DNA from: Pedobacter glucosidilyticus
GTDB lineage: Bacteria > Bacteroidota > Bacteroidia > Sphingobacteriales > Sphingobacteriaceae
Assembly: GCF_002483235.1 (NCBI RefSeq)
Contig: NZ_DLHN01000001.1
Span: 1 to 64,000 of the forward strand
Length of the DNA: 64,000 nucleotides
Reading direction: 5' to 3'
Made by a program: the position numbers and the translations under genes. This document shows, piece after piece, positions 41,692 to 50,464 of the stretch (positions within the stretch are counted from its first letter, which is position 1; each line of letters begins with the position of its first letter). A model generated the notes under the pieces. The model did no database searches. It was not told where the DNA came from and saw nothing but the letters and a program-made list of their open reading frames with translations.

Positions 41692-42795
41692 ATGAAACTT
41701 AACTTAAACATACAACCACTAAGCAGCTGGATGAAAGTATCTAGCGAGCCATTAATCATTTCTGGACCATGTAGTGCAGAAACAGAAGAGCAATTATTAG
41801 CAACTGCTCATTTAGTAAAAAACACAGGTAAAGTAAGTGTTTTAAGAGCAGGTATCTGGAAACCAAGAACTCGTCCGGGAGAATTTGAGGGTATCGGAAG
41901 CATAGGTTTACAATGGTTAAAAAGAGCTAAAGAGGAAACTGGTTTACCTACAGCAGTAGAAGTAGCAACAGCAAAACACGTTGAAGAAGCTTTAGCAGCA
42001 GGTGTTGATATCCTTTGGATTGGTGCTCGTTCTACGGTAAACCCTTTTACAGTACAAGAAATCGCTGATGCTTTACAAGGTGTTGATGTGCCTGTAATGG
42101 TTAAAAACCCTATCAACCCAGATTTAGCTTTATGGATTGGTGCTTTAGAGCGTATCAACAGAGCTGGAATCACGAAATTAGCAGCTATCCACCGTGGGTT
42201 CTCTTCTTTTGAGAAATCAGCTTACAGAAACGAGCCTATGTGGGATTTAGCTATCCACCTTAAAACATTAGCGCCAGAATTACCTATCCTAAACGATCCA
42301 AGTCATATTTGCGGTACAAGAGACTTAATTCCTTACATCTCTCAACAAGCATTAGACTTAGATATGCAAGGTTTAATGATTGAGTCGCACATAGATCCTT
42401 CTGTTGCATGGACAGATGCTAAGCAACAAGTTACGCCAGCTGCTCTTACTGAAATTGTTAACAATTTAACCATCAGAAAAGCAGATTCTTCAAACCCAGA
42501 GTTTACCGATAAATTACAAGGTTTAAGAGATGCAATTGATAGAATTGATGATCAAATTTTACAAAAGCTGGGCGAGCGTATGGCTTTAGTAGAGAAAATT
42601 GGTGAGTACAAAAGAGATAACGATGTAACCATTTTACAAGTTAACCGTTGGGAAGAAATTTTAGAGAAAAGAACTGCTTTAGCTTCTGCTTTAAAATTAG
42701 AAAAAGATTTTACAGAAAAGGTTTTAGAATTGATACACGGCGAGTCTATTCGTAAGCAAACCGAAATCATGAACGCTAAAACAGAACTAAACTAA
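41692..42795 (+). CDS. Bifunctional DAHP synthase / chorismate mutase
   Basis: This 367-aa protein has a DAHP synthase of the type I-beta/KDO8PS-like kind (about 1-265; ISGPCSAET, RAGIWKPRTRPGEFEGIG, DPSHICG), which makes DAHP from erythrose 4-phosphate and PEP. A C-terminal AroQ-type chorismate mutase follows (about 275-360; LRDAIDRIDDQILQKLGERM), making prephenate. The fusion links the first and branch-point steps and is typical of Bacteroidota. It is 98 bp downstream of pheA, and its stop shares one base with the aroA start (TAATG). Confidence 0.93.
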   Translation: MKLNLNIQPLSSWMKVSSEPLIISGPCSAETEEQLLATAHLVKNTGKVSVLRAGIWKPRTRPGEFEGIGSIGLQWLKRAKEETGLPTAVEVATAKHVEEALAAGVDILWIGARSTVNPFTVQEIADALQGVDVPVMVKNPINPDLALWIGALERINRAGITKLAAIHRGFSSFEKSAYRNEPMWDLAIHLKTLAPELPILNDPSHICGTRDLIPYISQQALDLDMQGLMIESHIDPSVAWTDAKQQVTPAALTEIVNNLTIRKADSSNPEFTDKLQGLRDAIDRIDDQILQKLGERMALVEKIGEYKRDNDVTILQVNRWEEILEKRTALASALKLEKDFTEKVLELIHGESIRKQTEIMNAKTELN

Positions 42796-44030
42796 TGAGC
42801 GGAAATATCCTCATCAGTAAAGCTCCAAAACAAATACAGGAGACCGTTAGGTTAACGGGCTCTAAAAGTGAAAGTAATAGGGCGCTTATCATACAGGCAT
42901 TAAGTGGCGGAAAGGTTAAAGTAGAAAACCTTTCTGCTGCTGCCGATACCGTAACGCTTAACCAAATCTTAAACAGTTTAGCCCAAGAACCAGCAGAAGT
43001 AAATGTTGGTCCGGCAGGTACTGCTATGCGTTTTTTAGCTTCTTACCTAACTGTTAAAGGAATCAAAACGGTGTTAACAGGTACAGAGCGGATGAAGCAA
43101 CGTCCTATTGGTATTCTGGTTGATGCTTTAAACAACATTGGTGGGCAAATTACCTATGTAGAAAGTGAAGGCTTTCCGCCTTTACAAATAGCTCCTGCTT
43201 TTAAACAAACGCAAAACAAGGTAAGTATTAAAGGAGATATCAGCTCACAATACATTACTTCTTTACTATTGGTTGCAGCGGCATTAGAAGAAGGTTTAAC
43301 TTTAGAAATTGAGGGCGAATTAACCTCAAGACCTTATGTTGAAATGACTTTAGGTTTCTTAACTCAATGTGGTATTAAGCATACATGGGAAGGTAATCAA
43401 ATCACTATTACACACCAAGAGTTTGAAAGCAGTACTTTGATTGTTGAGCCCGACTGGAGCGCAGCATCATATTGGTATGCTTTTGCAGCTTTGGCCGATG
43501 AAGCCACCATTACATTACCTTATTTAAGGCAAAACAGCTTACAAGGTGATAGTGTTATTGCTACTATCATGGCGCATTTTGGTATTGCAACGGCTTATAG
43601 CGATGAGGGCATTATCATTAAAAAAGTTCCACATCAGCTCAGCGAAAAATTCTTTGATTTAAAAGATTGTCCGGATTTAGCTCAAACCGTTATCGTTTGT
43701 AGTGCTGCACTAGGTCATGAGGCTACTTTCACAGGCTTGGAAACTTTAAAAATTAAAGAAACAGACCGTGTTGCCGCTTTACAAAACGAGTTGGCTAAGA
43801 TAGGAGTGAAATTGATAGAAGAAAACCTGAATTATACTTTAGATTGTAGCGGATTACATTTTCCAGATAAAATCAGTATTGCTACTTACGAAGATCACCG
43901 TATGGCAATGGCATTTGCACCTTTAGCAAGCTTGGTTAGAGAGGTTGAAGTAGAAGAAGCAAACGTGGTAGAGAAATCATATCCAAGCTATTGGGAAGAT
44001 GTTAAAAAAATTGGATTTAGTCTGGATTGA
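42795..44030 (+). CDS. aroA: 3-phosphoshikimate 1-carboxyvinyltransferase (EPSP synthase)
   Basis: This 411-aa enzyme transfers enolpyruvate from PEP to shikimate 3-phosphate. Diagnostic pieces are LTGSKSESNRALI (N-terminal Lys-Ser pair), GPAGTAMRFL (PEP-binding loop; in the class seen in Bacteroidota, one of the glyphosate-site Gly positions is changed), and LKIKETDRVAAL. It is somewhat short for AroA (about 430) but complete. Translation is coupled to the upstream DAHP synthase gene by TAATG. Confidence 0.93.
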   Translation: MSGNILISKAPKQIQETVRLTGSKSESNRALIIQALSGGKVKVENLSAAADTVTLNQILNSLAQEPAEVNVGPAGTAMRFLASYLTVKGIKTVLTGTERMKQRPIGILVDALNNIGGQITYVESEGFPPLQIAPAFKQTQNKVSIKGDISSQYITSLLLVAAALEEGLTLEIEGELTSRPYVEMTLGFLTQCGIKHTWEGNQITITHQEFESSTLIVEPDWSAASYWYAFAALADEATITLPYLRQNSLQGDSVIATIMAHFGIATAYSDEGIIIKKVPHQLSEKFFDLKDCPDLAQTVIVCSAALGHEATFTGLETLKIKETDRVAALQNELAKIGVKLIEENLNYTLDCSGLHFPDKISIATYEDHRMAMAFAPLASLVREVEVEEANVVEKSYPSYWEDVKKIGFSLD

Positions 44031-44193
44031 TTAGAGTATAAATTAGAAAGTACAGCATAAAAAGTAGCTGGGTATTTCTTGCGCTGGTTTGTATTATAGA
44101 ATATGATCTTGCGCTCGTTTGTACAAGTGCTTAACATGGTACAGCGATTTAATCGCTCTAAATAATAATCAACAACTGATAATAAATAAAAAC

Positions 44194-45282
44194 ATGGCAG
44201 GAAATTCATTCGGACAAGTATTTAGAATTACCACTTTTGGCGAGTCGCATGGAGCGGCTATAGGTGTTATTATAGATGGTTGTCCGCCAAATATAGAGCT
44301 AGACCTAGATTTTATTCAGTACGAGTTGGATAAACGTAAACCTGGTCAATCTAAAATTACTACTCAAAGAAAAGAGTCGGATACCTGTCAGATACTTTCA
44401 GGAGTTTTTGAAGGTAAAACCACAGGAACGCCTATCGCTATAGTCATCCCAAATGAAGATCAGAAATCAAAAGATTACGATCATAACAAAGACACCTTCA
44501 GACCTTCACATGCGGATTACACTTATCAGCATAAATATGGGATAAGAGATCATAGAGGAGGTGGAAGATCATCAGCTCGTGAAACCGCAGCTCGTGTAGC
44601 AGCAGGAGCTATCGCAAAATTAGCTTTAAAAAAGGTGGGTATTGATGTTGTAGCTCATGTTTCTTCTGTAGGTACTATAGATGCACCACATATTGATTTC
44701 AGCTCGGTAGAAGCATTTGAAGCCTTAAGAGAAAGTAATATTGTAAGATGTGCAGACCCTGCAACAGCGAAAGAAATGATTAATCTGATAGATCAAATCA
44801 GGAAAGAAGGCGATACCATAGGAGGTAAAGTAAGCTGTATCATTAAAAATTGCCCGGTTGGATTAGGCGAGCCTGTTTTTGATAAGCTGCATGCAGATTT
44901 AGGAAAAGCGATGTTAAGCATCAATGCGGTACATGGTTTTGATTATGGTTCTGGTTTTGATGGTTCTACCATGCGTGGCTCAGAGCATAACGATATTTTT
45001 GAAAAGAATCATCTAGGAAATGTCATTACCAGAACTAATTTTTCTGGTGGTATACAAGGTGGTATTTCTAATGGTATGGATATCAATTTTAGGGTTGCTT
45101 TTAAGCCTGTTGCTACCATCATGACCAATCAACAAACAGTGAATAAAGATGGTGATGCTGCAGAAATTAAAGGAAAAGGCAGGCATGACCCTTGCGTGGT
45201 ACCCCGGGCTGTTGCCATTGTAGAAGCTATGACAGCCTTGGTGGTTATTGATCATTTTTTACGTCATAACTTATATCAATAA
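44194..45282 (+). CDS. aroC: Chorismate synthase
   Basis: This 362-aa FMN-dependent enzyme makes chorismate from EPSP. It begins AGNSFGQVFRITTFGESHGAA (family N-terminus), with RPSHADYTYQHKYGIRDHRGGGRSSARET and the C-terminal KGRHDPCVVPRAVAIVEAM blocks. The start at 44194 gives the family's standard N-terminus; an upstream extension to 44119 does not. The spacer 44031-44193 contains the repeated word TTGCGCTSGTTTGTA and no gene. A strong terminator follows the stop. Confidence 0.95.
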   Translation: MAGNSFGQVFRITTFGESHGAAIGVIIDGCPPNIELDLDFIQYELDKRKPGQSKITTQRKESDTCQILSGVFEGKTTGTPIAIVIPNEDQKSKDYDHNKDTFRPSHADYTYQHKYGIRDHRGGGRSSARETAARVAAGAIAKLALKKVGIDVVAHVSSVGTIDAPHIDFSSVEAFEALRESNIVRCADPATAKEMINLIDQIRKEGDTIGGKVSCIIKNCPVGLGEPVFDKLHADLGKAMLSINAVHGFDYGSGFDGSTMRGSEHNDIFEKNHLGNVITRTNFSGGIQGGISNGMDINFRVAFKPVATIMTNQQTVNKDGDAAEIKGKGRHDPCVVPRAVAIVEAMTALVVIDHFLRHNLYQ

Positions 45283-45306
45283 ATACGTAAGTCGCTTATA
45301 TGCAAT

Positions 45307-45344
45307 GCCCCCAAAAAGTTAGACACTTATTGGGGGCTTTTTTG
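45307..45344 (+). terminator. Intrinsic terminator of the aromatic operon
   Basis: GCCCCCAA (45307-45314) and TTGGGGGC (45330-45337) form an 8-bp GC-rich stem, followed by six T, 24 nt after the aroC stop. The rest of the 347-bp gap (45345-45629) is AT-rich; I see no gene there, only the leader region of mdh. Confidence 0.88.
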
Positions 45345-45629
45345 TTTCTAAATTAAGGTTCTACATTTATCATTTCTCATGACATAGATTTAAATATCTT
45401 GATTTTCAGGTATCTTTAAATTTGTACATCTTACATACTAATCCGAAATAAAACAGAAGGAATAAATCTTAGTATAAAAAGTCTTTGCGTCCTTAAACGT
45501 TAAGAATAAATAATGATTTTTTAAATTATACACTTACATGACGATAATTTTTGCATCTATTTCTTAAAAGAATTGGTTTTTAGTAACTTCGGTCGACATT
45601 TAAACAATTAAACATTTCAATATAAAATC

Positions 45630-46556
45630 ATGAAAATTACGGTAGTAGGAGCAGGCGCAGTAGGAGCAACCTGTGCAGACAATATCGCTAGAAGAGAATT
45701 AGCAGAAGAGTTAATTTTATTAGACATTAAAGAAGGTTTTGCAGAGGGTAAAGCTATTGATATGATGCAAACAGCATCATACTTAGGCTTTGATACTAAA
45801 ATTAAAGGTGTTACCAATGATTATGCTGCCACTGCCGATTCTGAAGTTGTTGTTATTACTTCTGGTTTGCCACGTAAACCCGGAATGACTCGTGAAGAGT
45901 TAATTGGTACAAATGCTGGAATTGTAAAATCAGTAACAGAAAATATTCTTAAATATTCTCCTAATACCATCATCATTGTAGTTTCTAATCCAATGGATAC
46001 CATGAACTACTTAACCTTAAAAACTTCAGGTTTACCTAAAGAGCGTATTTTAGGTATGGGTGGTGCATTAGATTCTGCTCGTTTTAAGTATTACTTAAGT
46101 CAAGAGTTAGGTTGCTCACCGGCAGATTTAAATGCTGTTGTAATTGGTGGTCATGGAGATACAACGATGATTCCTTTAATTAAGCATGCAACTTGGAATA
46201 GCATTCCGGTAACCAACTTCTTAAGTCAAGAACAACAAGATAAAATTGTTGCCGCTACCATGGTAGGTGGTGCTACTTTAACTAAACTAATTGGAACGTC
46301 TGCTTGGTATGCACCAGGTGCAGGAACTGCTGCAATGGTAGAGTCTATCGTTCGTGATGAGAAAAAATTAATCTCTTGTGGTGTTGCTTTAAATGGAGAA
46401 TACGGTCAGAGTGATATTTCATTAGTTGTACCAGTAGTTTTAGGTAAAAACGGTTGGGAAAAAATTGTAAACTTTGATTTATCTGAAGCAGAGCAAGCAG
46501 AGTTTAATAAGAGTGCTGATGCAGTTCGTAATATGAATAATGTTTTAGAATTGTAA
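45630..46556 (+). CDS. mdh: Malate dehydrogenase
   Basis: This 308-aa enzyme is of the LDH-like malate dehydrogenase type. The N-terminal GAGAVGATCADNIA Rossmann loop is followed by Asp35 (NAD preference). The substrate-binding Arg residues lie in SGLPRKPGMTREEL, the catalytic pair in NPMDTM and VIGGHGDTTMIP (His in GGHGD). It oxidises malate to oxaloacetate in the TCA cycle. It stands alone; a repeat element follows within 10 bp of the stop. Confidence 0.95.
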   Translation: MKITVVGAGAVGATCADNIARRELAEELILLDIKEGFAEGKAIDMMQTASYLGFDTKIKGVTNDYAATADSEVVVITSGLPRKPGMTREELIGTNAGIVKSVTENILKYSPNTIIIVVSNPMDTMNYLTLKTSGLPKERILGMGGALDSARFKYYLSQELGCSPADLNAVVIGGHGDTTMIPLIKHATWNSIPVTNFLSQEQQDKIVAATMVGGATLTKLIGTSAWYAPGAGTAAMVESIVRDEKKLISCGVALNGEYGQSDISLVVPVVLGKNGWEKIVNFDLSEAEQAEFNKSADAVRNMNNVLEL

Positions 46557-46565
46557 TAAAGAGAG

Positions 46566-46720
46566 CCTCATCCTAAACCCCTCTCTAAAGGAGAAGGACT
46601 TTCCTGAAATGAGGATTAACTTTTTAGGGTAATAATAAAATACATAAAGAAAAAAAGACTTGAAGAGCAACAATACAGACAGCTCCCTCTCCGAAGGAGA
46701 GGAGCGGGTTGAGGTCCTCA
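46566..46720. repeat. Pair of inverted REP-like elements at the start of the protease gene
   Basis: Element 1 (46566-46614) runs CCTCATCCTAAACCCCTCTC...GAAATGAGG. Element 2 (46682-46720) in reverse orientation has the same core (CTCCCTCTCC/GGAGAGGAG hairpin and a CCTCA end). Such CTCTCC-GGAGAG repeats are frequent in Bacteroidota intergenic DNA. Element 2 lies inside the apparent 5' end of the retropepsin-like gene. Confidence 0.6.
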
Positions 46721-47139
46721 TTCCGTTAGAGCTCATAAATCTACAAGGCGACGGCTTCCACCTTTTGGTGGAAGTTGTTGTTTATGGGCGAAATTTTCAA
46801 GCTGTTTTAGATACCGGAGCTTCTAAAAGTGCTTTTGATAAAGAAATCATTGAATCTTTAGCTTTAAATGATATTATTCATCTTCCAAACCAACATGCCG
46901 TTGGTTTAGGAACTACTACCATGGAAAGATATGTAGCCAATTTTTCCGAATTGAAAATAGGCAATTTCCTTATAAAAAATTACGAAGCACCAGTATTTGA
47001 TTTATCTGCTGTTAAATATGCTTATGAGCAACTAAACCTACCCCCAGTAATAGGTGTAATTGGTGGTGATATTTTAATGGATTACCAAGCAAAAATCGAT
47101 TATGAATCTTTAACTTTAGTATTGAAAAGAGTAAACTGA
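46660..47139 (+). CDS. Retropepsin-like aspartyl protease
   Basis: The protein has the single-domain pepsin-like active site VLDTGASKSAFD (Asp51-Thr-Gly in the longest frame) and the later PVIGVIGGDILM strand-turn, as in bacterial retropepsin-like proteases that act as dimers. Normal homologues begin near IPLELINLQGDGFHLLVEV, here at about 46720. No ATG or GTG is present at that position; the frame reads back through a REP-like element to a TTG at 46660, or starts at ATT 46720. The first 20 residues are therefore suspect and the gene may be poorly expressed. It is not part of an operon that I can define. Confidence 0.7.
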   Translation: MKSNNTDSSLSEGEERVEVLIPLELINLQGDGFHLLVEVVVYGRNFQAVLDTGASKSAFDKEIIESLALNDIIHLPNQHAVGLGTTTMERYVANFSELKIGNFLIKNYEAPVFDLSAVKYAYEQLNLPPVIGVIGGDILMDYQAKIDYESLTLVLKRVN

Positions 47140-47195
47140 TTAAGATCATTTTTTTTGACTGATATTTTGTAGATGTTTGTTTGAAATAGGAAAAA

Positions 47196-47612
47196 ATGAA
47201 AAAAGATATAGCAAGTATAGATGATATTCAACTACTGGTAGATACCTTTTATGATAATGCCGTAAAAGACCCACAACTAGGACACATTTTTAACGATGTG
47301 GCTAAGGTTAACTGGCAACATCATTTACCTATTATGTATAAGTTTTGGGCTTCTACTTTATTAGGAGAGGTGGGGTATACGGGTAACCCTATGGATGCTC
47401 ATTTCAGATTAAACGAGAAAATACCTTTAAACCACGAAGCTTTTAATAGTTGGAAAAATATTTTTATGGAAACAGTAGACCAATTTTTTGAAGGCCCCAT
47501 TGCTAATGAAGCAAAAAAGAAAGCTATCAGCATAGCAGATTTAATGTTCTATAAAATACATAACTATAACCAATCTGCAGGTGTAAATATCGGAAAGGTA
47601 AGAAGAGATTAA
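47196..47612 (+). CDS. Group III truncated haemoglobin
   Basis: This 138-aa haem protein has the 2-on-2 globin layout. The N-terminal IDDIQLLVDTFYDNAVKDPQLGHIF and the MYKFWASTLLGEVGYTGNPMDAHFRL region place the proximal His at residue 69. Group III globins are thought to help with oxygen or nitrosative chemistry, but specific roles vary. It is 56 bp after the protease gene on the same strand and probably has its own promoter. Confidence 0.85.
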   Translation: MKKDIASIDDIQLLVDTFYDNAVKDPQLGHIFNDVAKVNWQHHLPIMYKFWASTLLGEVGYTGNPMDAHFRLNEKIPLNHEAFNSWKNIFMETVDQFFEGPIANEAKKKAISIADLMFYKIHNYNQSAGVNIGKVRRD

Positions 47613-47808
47613 TTACACTTGAACGCTTTAAAATTAAAAGATTTAGGTTATCTATACGCTAAAAAGTTATAGATTTTCAAACACCAATCCATCACTTCAA
47701 ATTCTTATCACTTAAGTATTAAAGTTGATAAGAATTAATCTTAAGCAAGATATTTTTAATATAAGTTGTTAGAAGATATTCGCTATTTTCGAAACTTAAT
47801 TTTACTGT

Positions 47809-48636
47809 ATGGTTATAGTTATTCAGTGTAAAGATAAAATAGGATTAGTTGCTTTGATATCAGGTGTGTTGGCTAAGCATGGCATCAATATCTTATCCAT
47901 GAGAGAGTTTGTAGATACCACAGCTAGTGTTTTTTTTGCTCGCCTGGTAGTTGATGCTCACGAGCATGCGTCTGATTTACATGACGCTTTAAAAGTTGTA
48001 CTTCCAGAGGATGCAAGTATAAAGGTTAATCCAAATCCCATTAAAAAAGTTGTTTTATTAGTAACCAAAGAATATCATTGTTTAAGTGATATCCTCATCA
48101 GAAATCATTTCAAAACATTAGGTGCAAATGTTGAAGCAGTTGTTGGCAATCATCCGGATTTAGAAAATATTTGCCAAAGGTTCGAGATCCCGTTTCATTT
48201 CATTAATCATGAAGGAAAAGATAAATCAGTTTTTGAGGAAGAAATTAAACAACAAATTTATCAATACCATTTTGATTATCTGATTTTGGCTAAATTCATG
48301 CGCATCCTATCACCAAGTTTTATAGCTGATTTTCCAGATCGTATCATCAATATTCATCATTCTTTTTTACCTGCTTTTATAGGTGCTAGCCCATACAGAC
48401 AAGCTTTTAACAGAGGTGTAAAATTGATAGGTGCTACAGCGCATTTTGTAACCAACCAATTGGATGAAGGGCCAATTATTGCGCAACAAACCATCCCAGT
48501 AAACCATACATTTAGCGTGGCAGACATGGTTAAAGCCGGAAAAGAAATAGAAAAAGCTGTTTTAATTAAAGCTATTCAGCTAGTTTTTGATGATAGAGTT
48601 TTTGTTTTAGATAACAAAACAGTTGTGTTTGATTAG
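47809..48636 (+). CDS. purU: Formyltetrahydrofolate deformylase
   Basis: This 275-aa enzyme releases formate from 10-formyl-THF. An N-terminal ACT domain (about 1-80; VIQCKDKIGLVALISGVLAKHGINI) is followed by the formyltransferase-like hydrolase domain, with RIINIHHSFLPAFIGASPY (about 180-198) and the catalytic Asp in QLDEGPII. Length and order fit PurU. The region before it (47613-47808) shows no gene. Confidence 0.93.
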   Translation: MVIVIQCKDKIGLVALISGVLAKHGINILSMREFVDTTASVFFARLVVDAHEHASDLHDALKVVLPEDASIKVNPNPIKKVVLLVTKEYHCLSDILIRNHFKTLGANVEAVVGNHPDLENICQRFEIPFHFINHEGKDKSVFEEEIKQQIYQYHFDYLILAKFMRILSPSFIADFPDRIINIHHSFLPAFIGASPYRQAFNRGVKLIGATAHFVTNQLDEGPIIAQQTIPVNHTFSVADMVKAGKEIEKAVLIKAIQLVFDDRVFVLDNKTVVFD

Positions 48637-48726
48637 TTTAAAGGACATTATTATACATGATTAATAACTTTTACTGAAATTAATTTACTACATTAAGTTG
48701 TAAAAATTACTAAAAGTAAGCTTCAA

Positions 48727-48834
48727 CTACTTAAATAAAGCTAATAAAAAAGCAAACCAGCTTATTTGTGGCTCATCGGCTATTTCAAAGTGCTCATCTA
48801 TCAATAAAGAAAAATCTAAGAGTTCTTTTTTCAT
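48727..48834 (-). CDS. Possible small protein of 35 aa
   Basis: An ATG frame at 48834 encodes 35 residues with a charged first half (KKELLDFSLLIDEHFEIADE) and an aromatic/hydrophobic end (WFAFLLALFK). There is no known family and no ribosome-binding signal to judge by. It could be a real small protein or the remnant of a gene. The rest of 48637-48960 holds only a terminator. Confidence 0.3.
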   Translation of the reverse strand: MKKELLDFSLLIDEHFEIADEPQISWFAFLLALFK

Positions 48835-48911
48835 GGCTAATTAAATATATATGCTCTAAAATAGTAATTTTTATACCAAAAACCAAAATGGTATATGTTT
48901 TATTCTGAAAT

Positions 48912-48946
48912 AAAAAAAGCTGCCTGTGTATTTTCAGACAGCTTTT
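48912..48946 (-). terminator. Intrinsic terminator of the DUF4142 gene
   Basis: On the minus strand AAAAGCTGTCTG and CAGGCAGCTTTT (48935-48946 and 48915-48926) pair with one mismatch, followed by a T-run. It lies 15 nt past the DUF4142 stop codon. Confidence 0.75.
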
Positions 48947-48960
48947 ATAAAATTTTAAAA

Positions 48961-49527
48961 TTATTTCTGTTTTACGGCATCGTGTATAACTTGTGCCGAG
49001 TCTAAATGTATCTTTAATTTAGGTAGAATTTTACCTGCAAAAGCGCTTACTTCTACATCTTTACTTGTTGTGGCTTCTTCAAAAAGTTCTACGTCATCTT
49101 TATGGTCATCAACCATCATGTTCATGTAAGCTTTATCAAAATCAACACCTTTTTTGTTTTTTAAATCATCAATCATTTTTTGATGATCTTCTCCCATAGT
49201 TTGCGGAAGCGTAATGTTTTTAGATTGGGCCAAAGTCATCAGCTCTGTGTTAGCAGCAGAATGGTCATTAACCATCATTTGCGCAAAGCTTTTAACACGT
49301 GGATGATTGGCATTAGCTTGAGCTAATTTACCTAGTTCTACCTCCATCATACCTCCGCTAGCAGCTTCTACCATAAATTCTGCGGGGTCGTCTTGTTGGT
49401 TAGTAAGTGTAGAGTCATTAACGGCTTCTGCGCTATCAACACTATCTTGATTAGATTGTTGATTATTACATGCCTGCAAAGCAATCCCGGCTGCAAGCAC
49501 TGTTGCTAAATAAAATGATTTTTTCAT
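48961..49527 (-). CDS. DUF4142 lipoprotein
   Basis: This 188-aa lipoprotein has the signal sequence KKSFYLATVLAAGIALQAC (lipid-accepting Cys20), an acidic linker, then a four-helix, ferritin-like DUF4142 domain (about 55-185; KLAQANANHPRVKSFAQMMVNDHSAAN, MMVDDHKDDVELFEEA). The domain has conserved His/Asp pairs, but metal binding is unproven. Proteins of this family are frequent in Bacteroidota and often linked to stress. It has its own terminator. Confidence 0.82.
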   Translation of the reverse strand: MKKSFYLATVLAAGIALQACNNQQSNQDSVDSAEAVNDSTLTNQQDDPAEFMVEAASGGMMEVELGKLAQANANHPRVKSFAQMMVNDHSAANTELMTLAQSKNITLPQTMGEDHQKMIDDLKNKKGVDFDKAYMNMMVDDHKDDVELFEEATTSKDVEVSAFAGKILPKLKIHLDSAQVIHDAVKQK

Positions 49528-49589
49528 AGTGATGTGTTTTTAATTTAACACTACACTTCCAAAAACCAGACCAAATATATTTTTACTGA

Positions 49590-50462
49590 TTAGCCAAATA
49601 AATCGCTACTTAAATAACGGTCTCCTCTATCACAAGCTATAAACACAATAGTGCCACATTCTAACTCGGCAGCCAGCTTTAAAGCAGCATAGCAAGCACC
49701 ACCAGAGCTCATTCCTGCAAAAATACCTTCTACTTTAGCTAATTTTCTAGTGGTTAAAGTAGCATCTTCTTGAGAAACATCTATCACCCTATCTACCCTT
49801 TCAGGATTAAATATTTTAGGCAGATACGCTTCTGGCCATCTTCTGATACCAGGTATAGAAGAACCTTCGGTAGGTTGACAACCTACAATTTGTATATCAG
49901 GGTTTTGTTCTTTAAGATACATGGATGTACCCATGATAGTTCCAGTAGTACCCATAGAACTCACGAAATGCGTAACCTGATGGTGAGTATCTCTCCAAAT
50001 TTCTGGCCCGGTAGTCTTATAATGTGCTAAGTAATTATCTGCGTTTGCAAACTGGTTTAAAAGCAAATAATCACCGCTAGCGCCTTTTTCCTCTGCATAA
50101 TCTCTACACTTCTCTATATCCTCTAGTAAAACTACTCTAGCACCTAAAGCTTCCATGGTTAGCGTACGCTCTCTGGTAGAGTTTGCAGGCATCACCAACT
50201 CAATTTCAATATCAAATAATCTAGCTATCATGGCTAAAGCAATACCCGTATTGCCGCTGGTGGCTTCTACCAAACGCATACCCGGTTTAATATCGCCACG
50301 CTCAACCGCACTTTTAATCATATTGAGTGCAGCCCTGTCTTTTACGCTACCTCCGGGGTTATTACCCTCTAATTTGGCATATATTTTAACGTTTGGGTTA
50401 GGATTTAAACGTTGAATTTCTACCAAAGGAGTATTACCAACTAAATCTATAATGCCTGCCAT
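49590..50462 (-). CDS. cysM: Cysteine synthase (CysM/CysK type)
   Basis: This 290-aa PLP enzyme makes cysteine from O-acetylserine and sulfide (or thiosulfate). The PLP Lys41 is in GGSVKDRAA, the substrate loop is TSGNTGIALAMIA, and the phosphate-binding loop is GTTGTIMGTSMYL. The Bacteroidota enzymes of this group are commonly called CysM, although CysK activity is possible. It follows the serine acetyltransferase gene by 2 bp, so the two consecutive steps of cysteine synthesis are in one operon. Confidence 0.92.
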   Translation of the reverse strand: MAGIIDLVGNTPLVEIQRLNPNPNVKIYAKLEGNNPGGSVKDRAALNMIKSAVERGDIKPGMRLVEATSGNTGIALAMIARLFDIEIELVMPANSTRERTLTMEALGARVVLLEDIEKCRDYAEEKGASGDYLLLNQFANADNYLAHYKTTGPEIWRDTHHQVTHFVSSMGTTGTIMGTSMYLKEQNPDIQIVGCQPTEGSSIPGIRRWPEAYLPKIFNPERVDRVIDVSQEDATLTTRKLAKVEGIFAGMSSGGACYAALKLAAELECGTIVFIACDRGDRYLSSDLFG

Positions 50463-50464
50463 AA

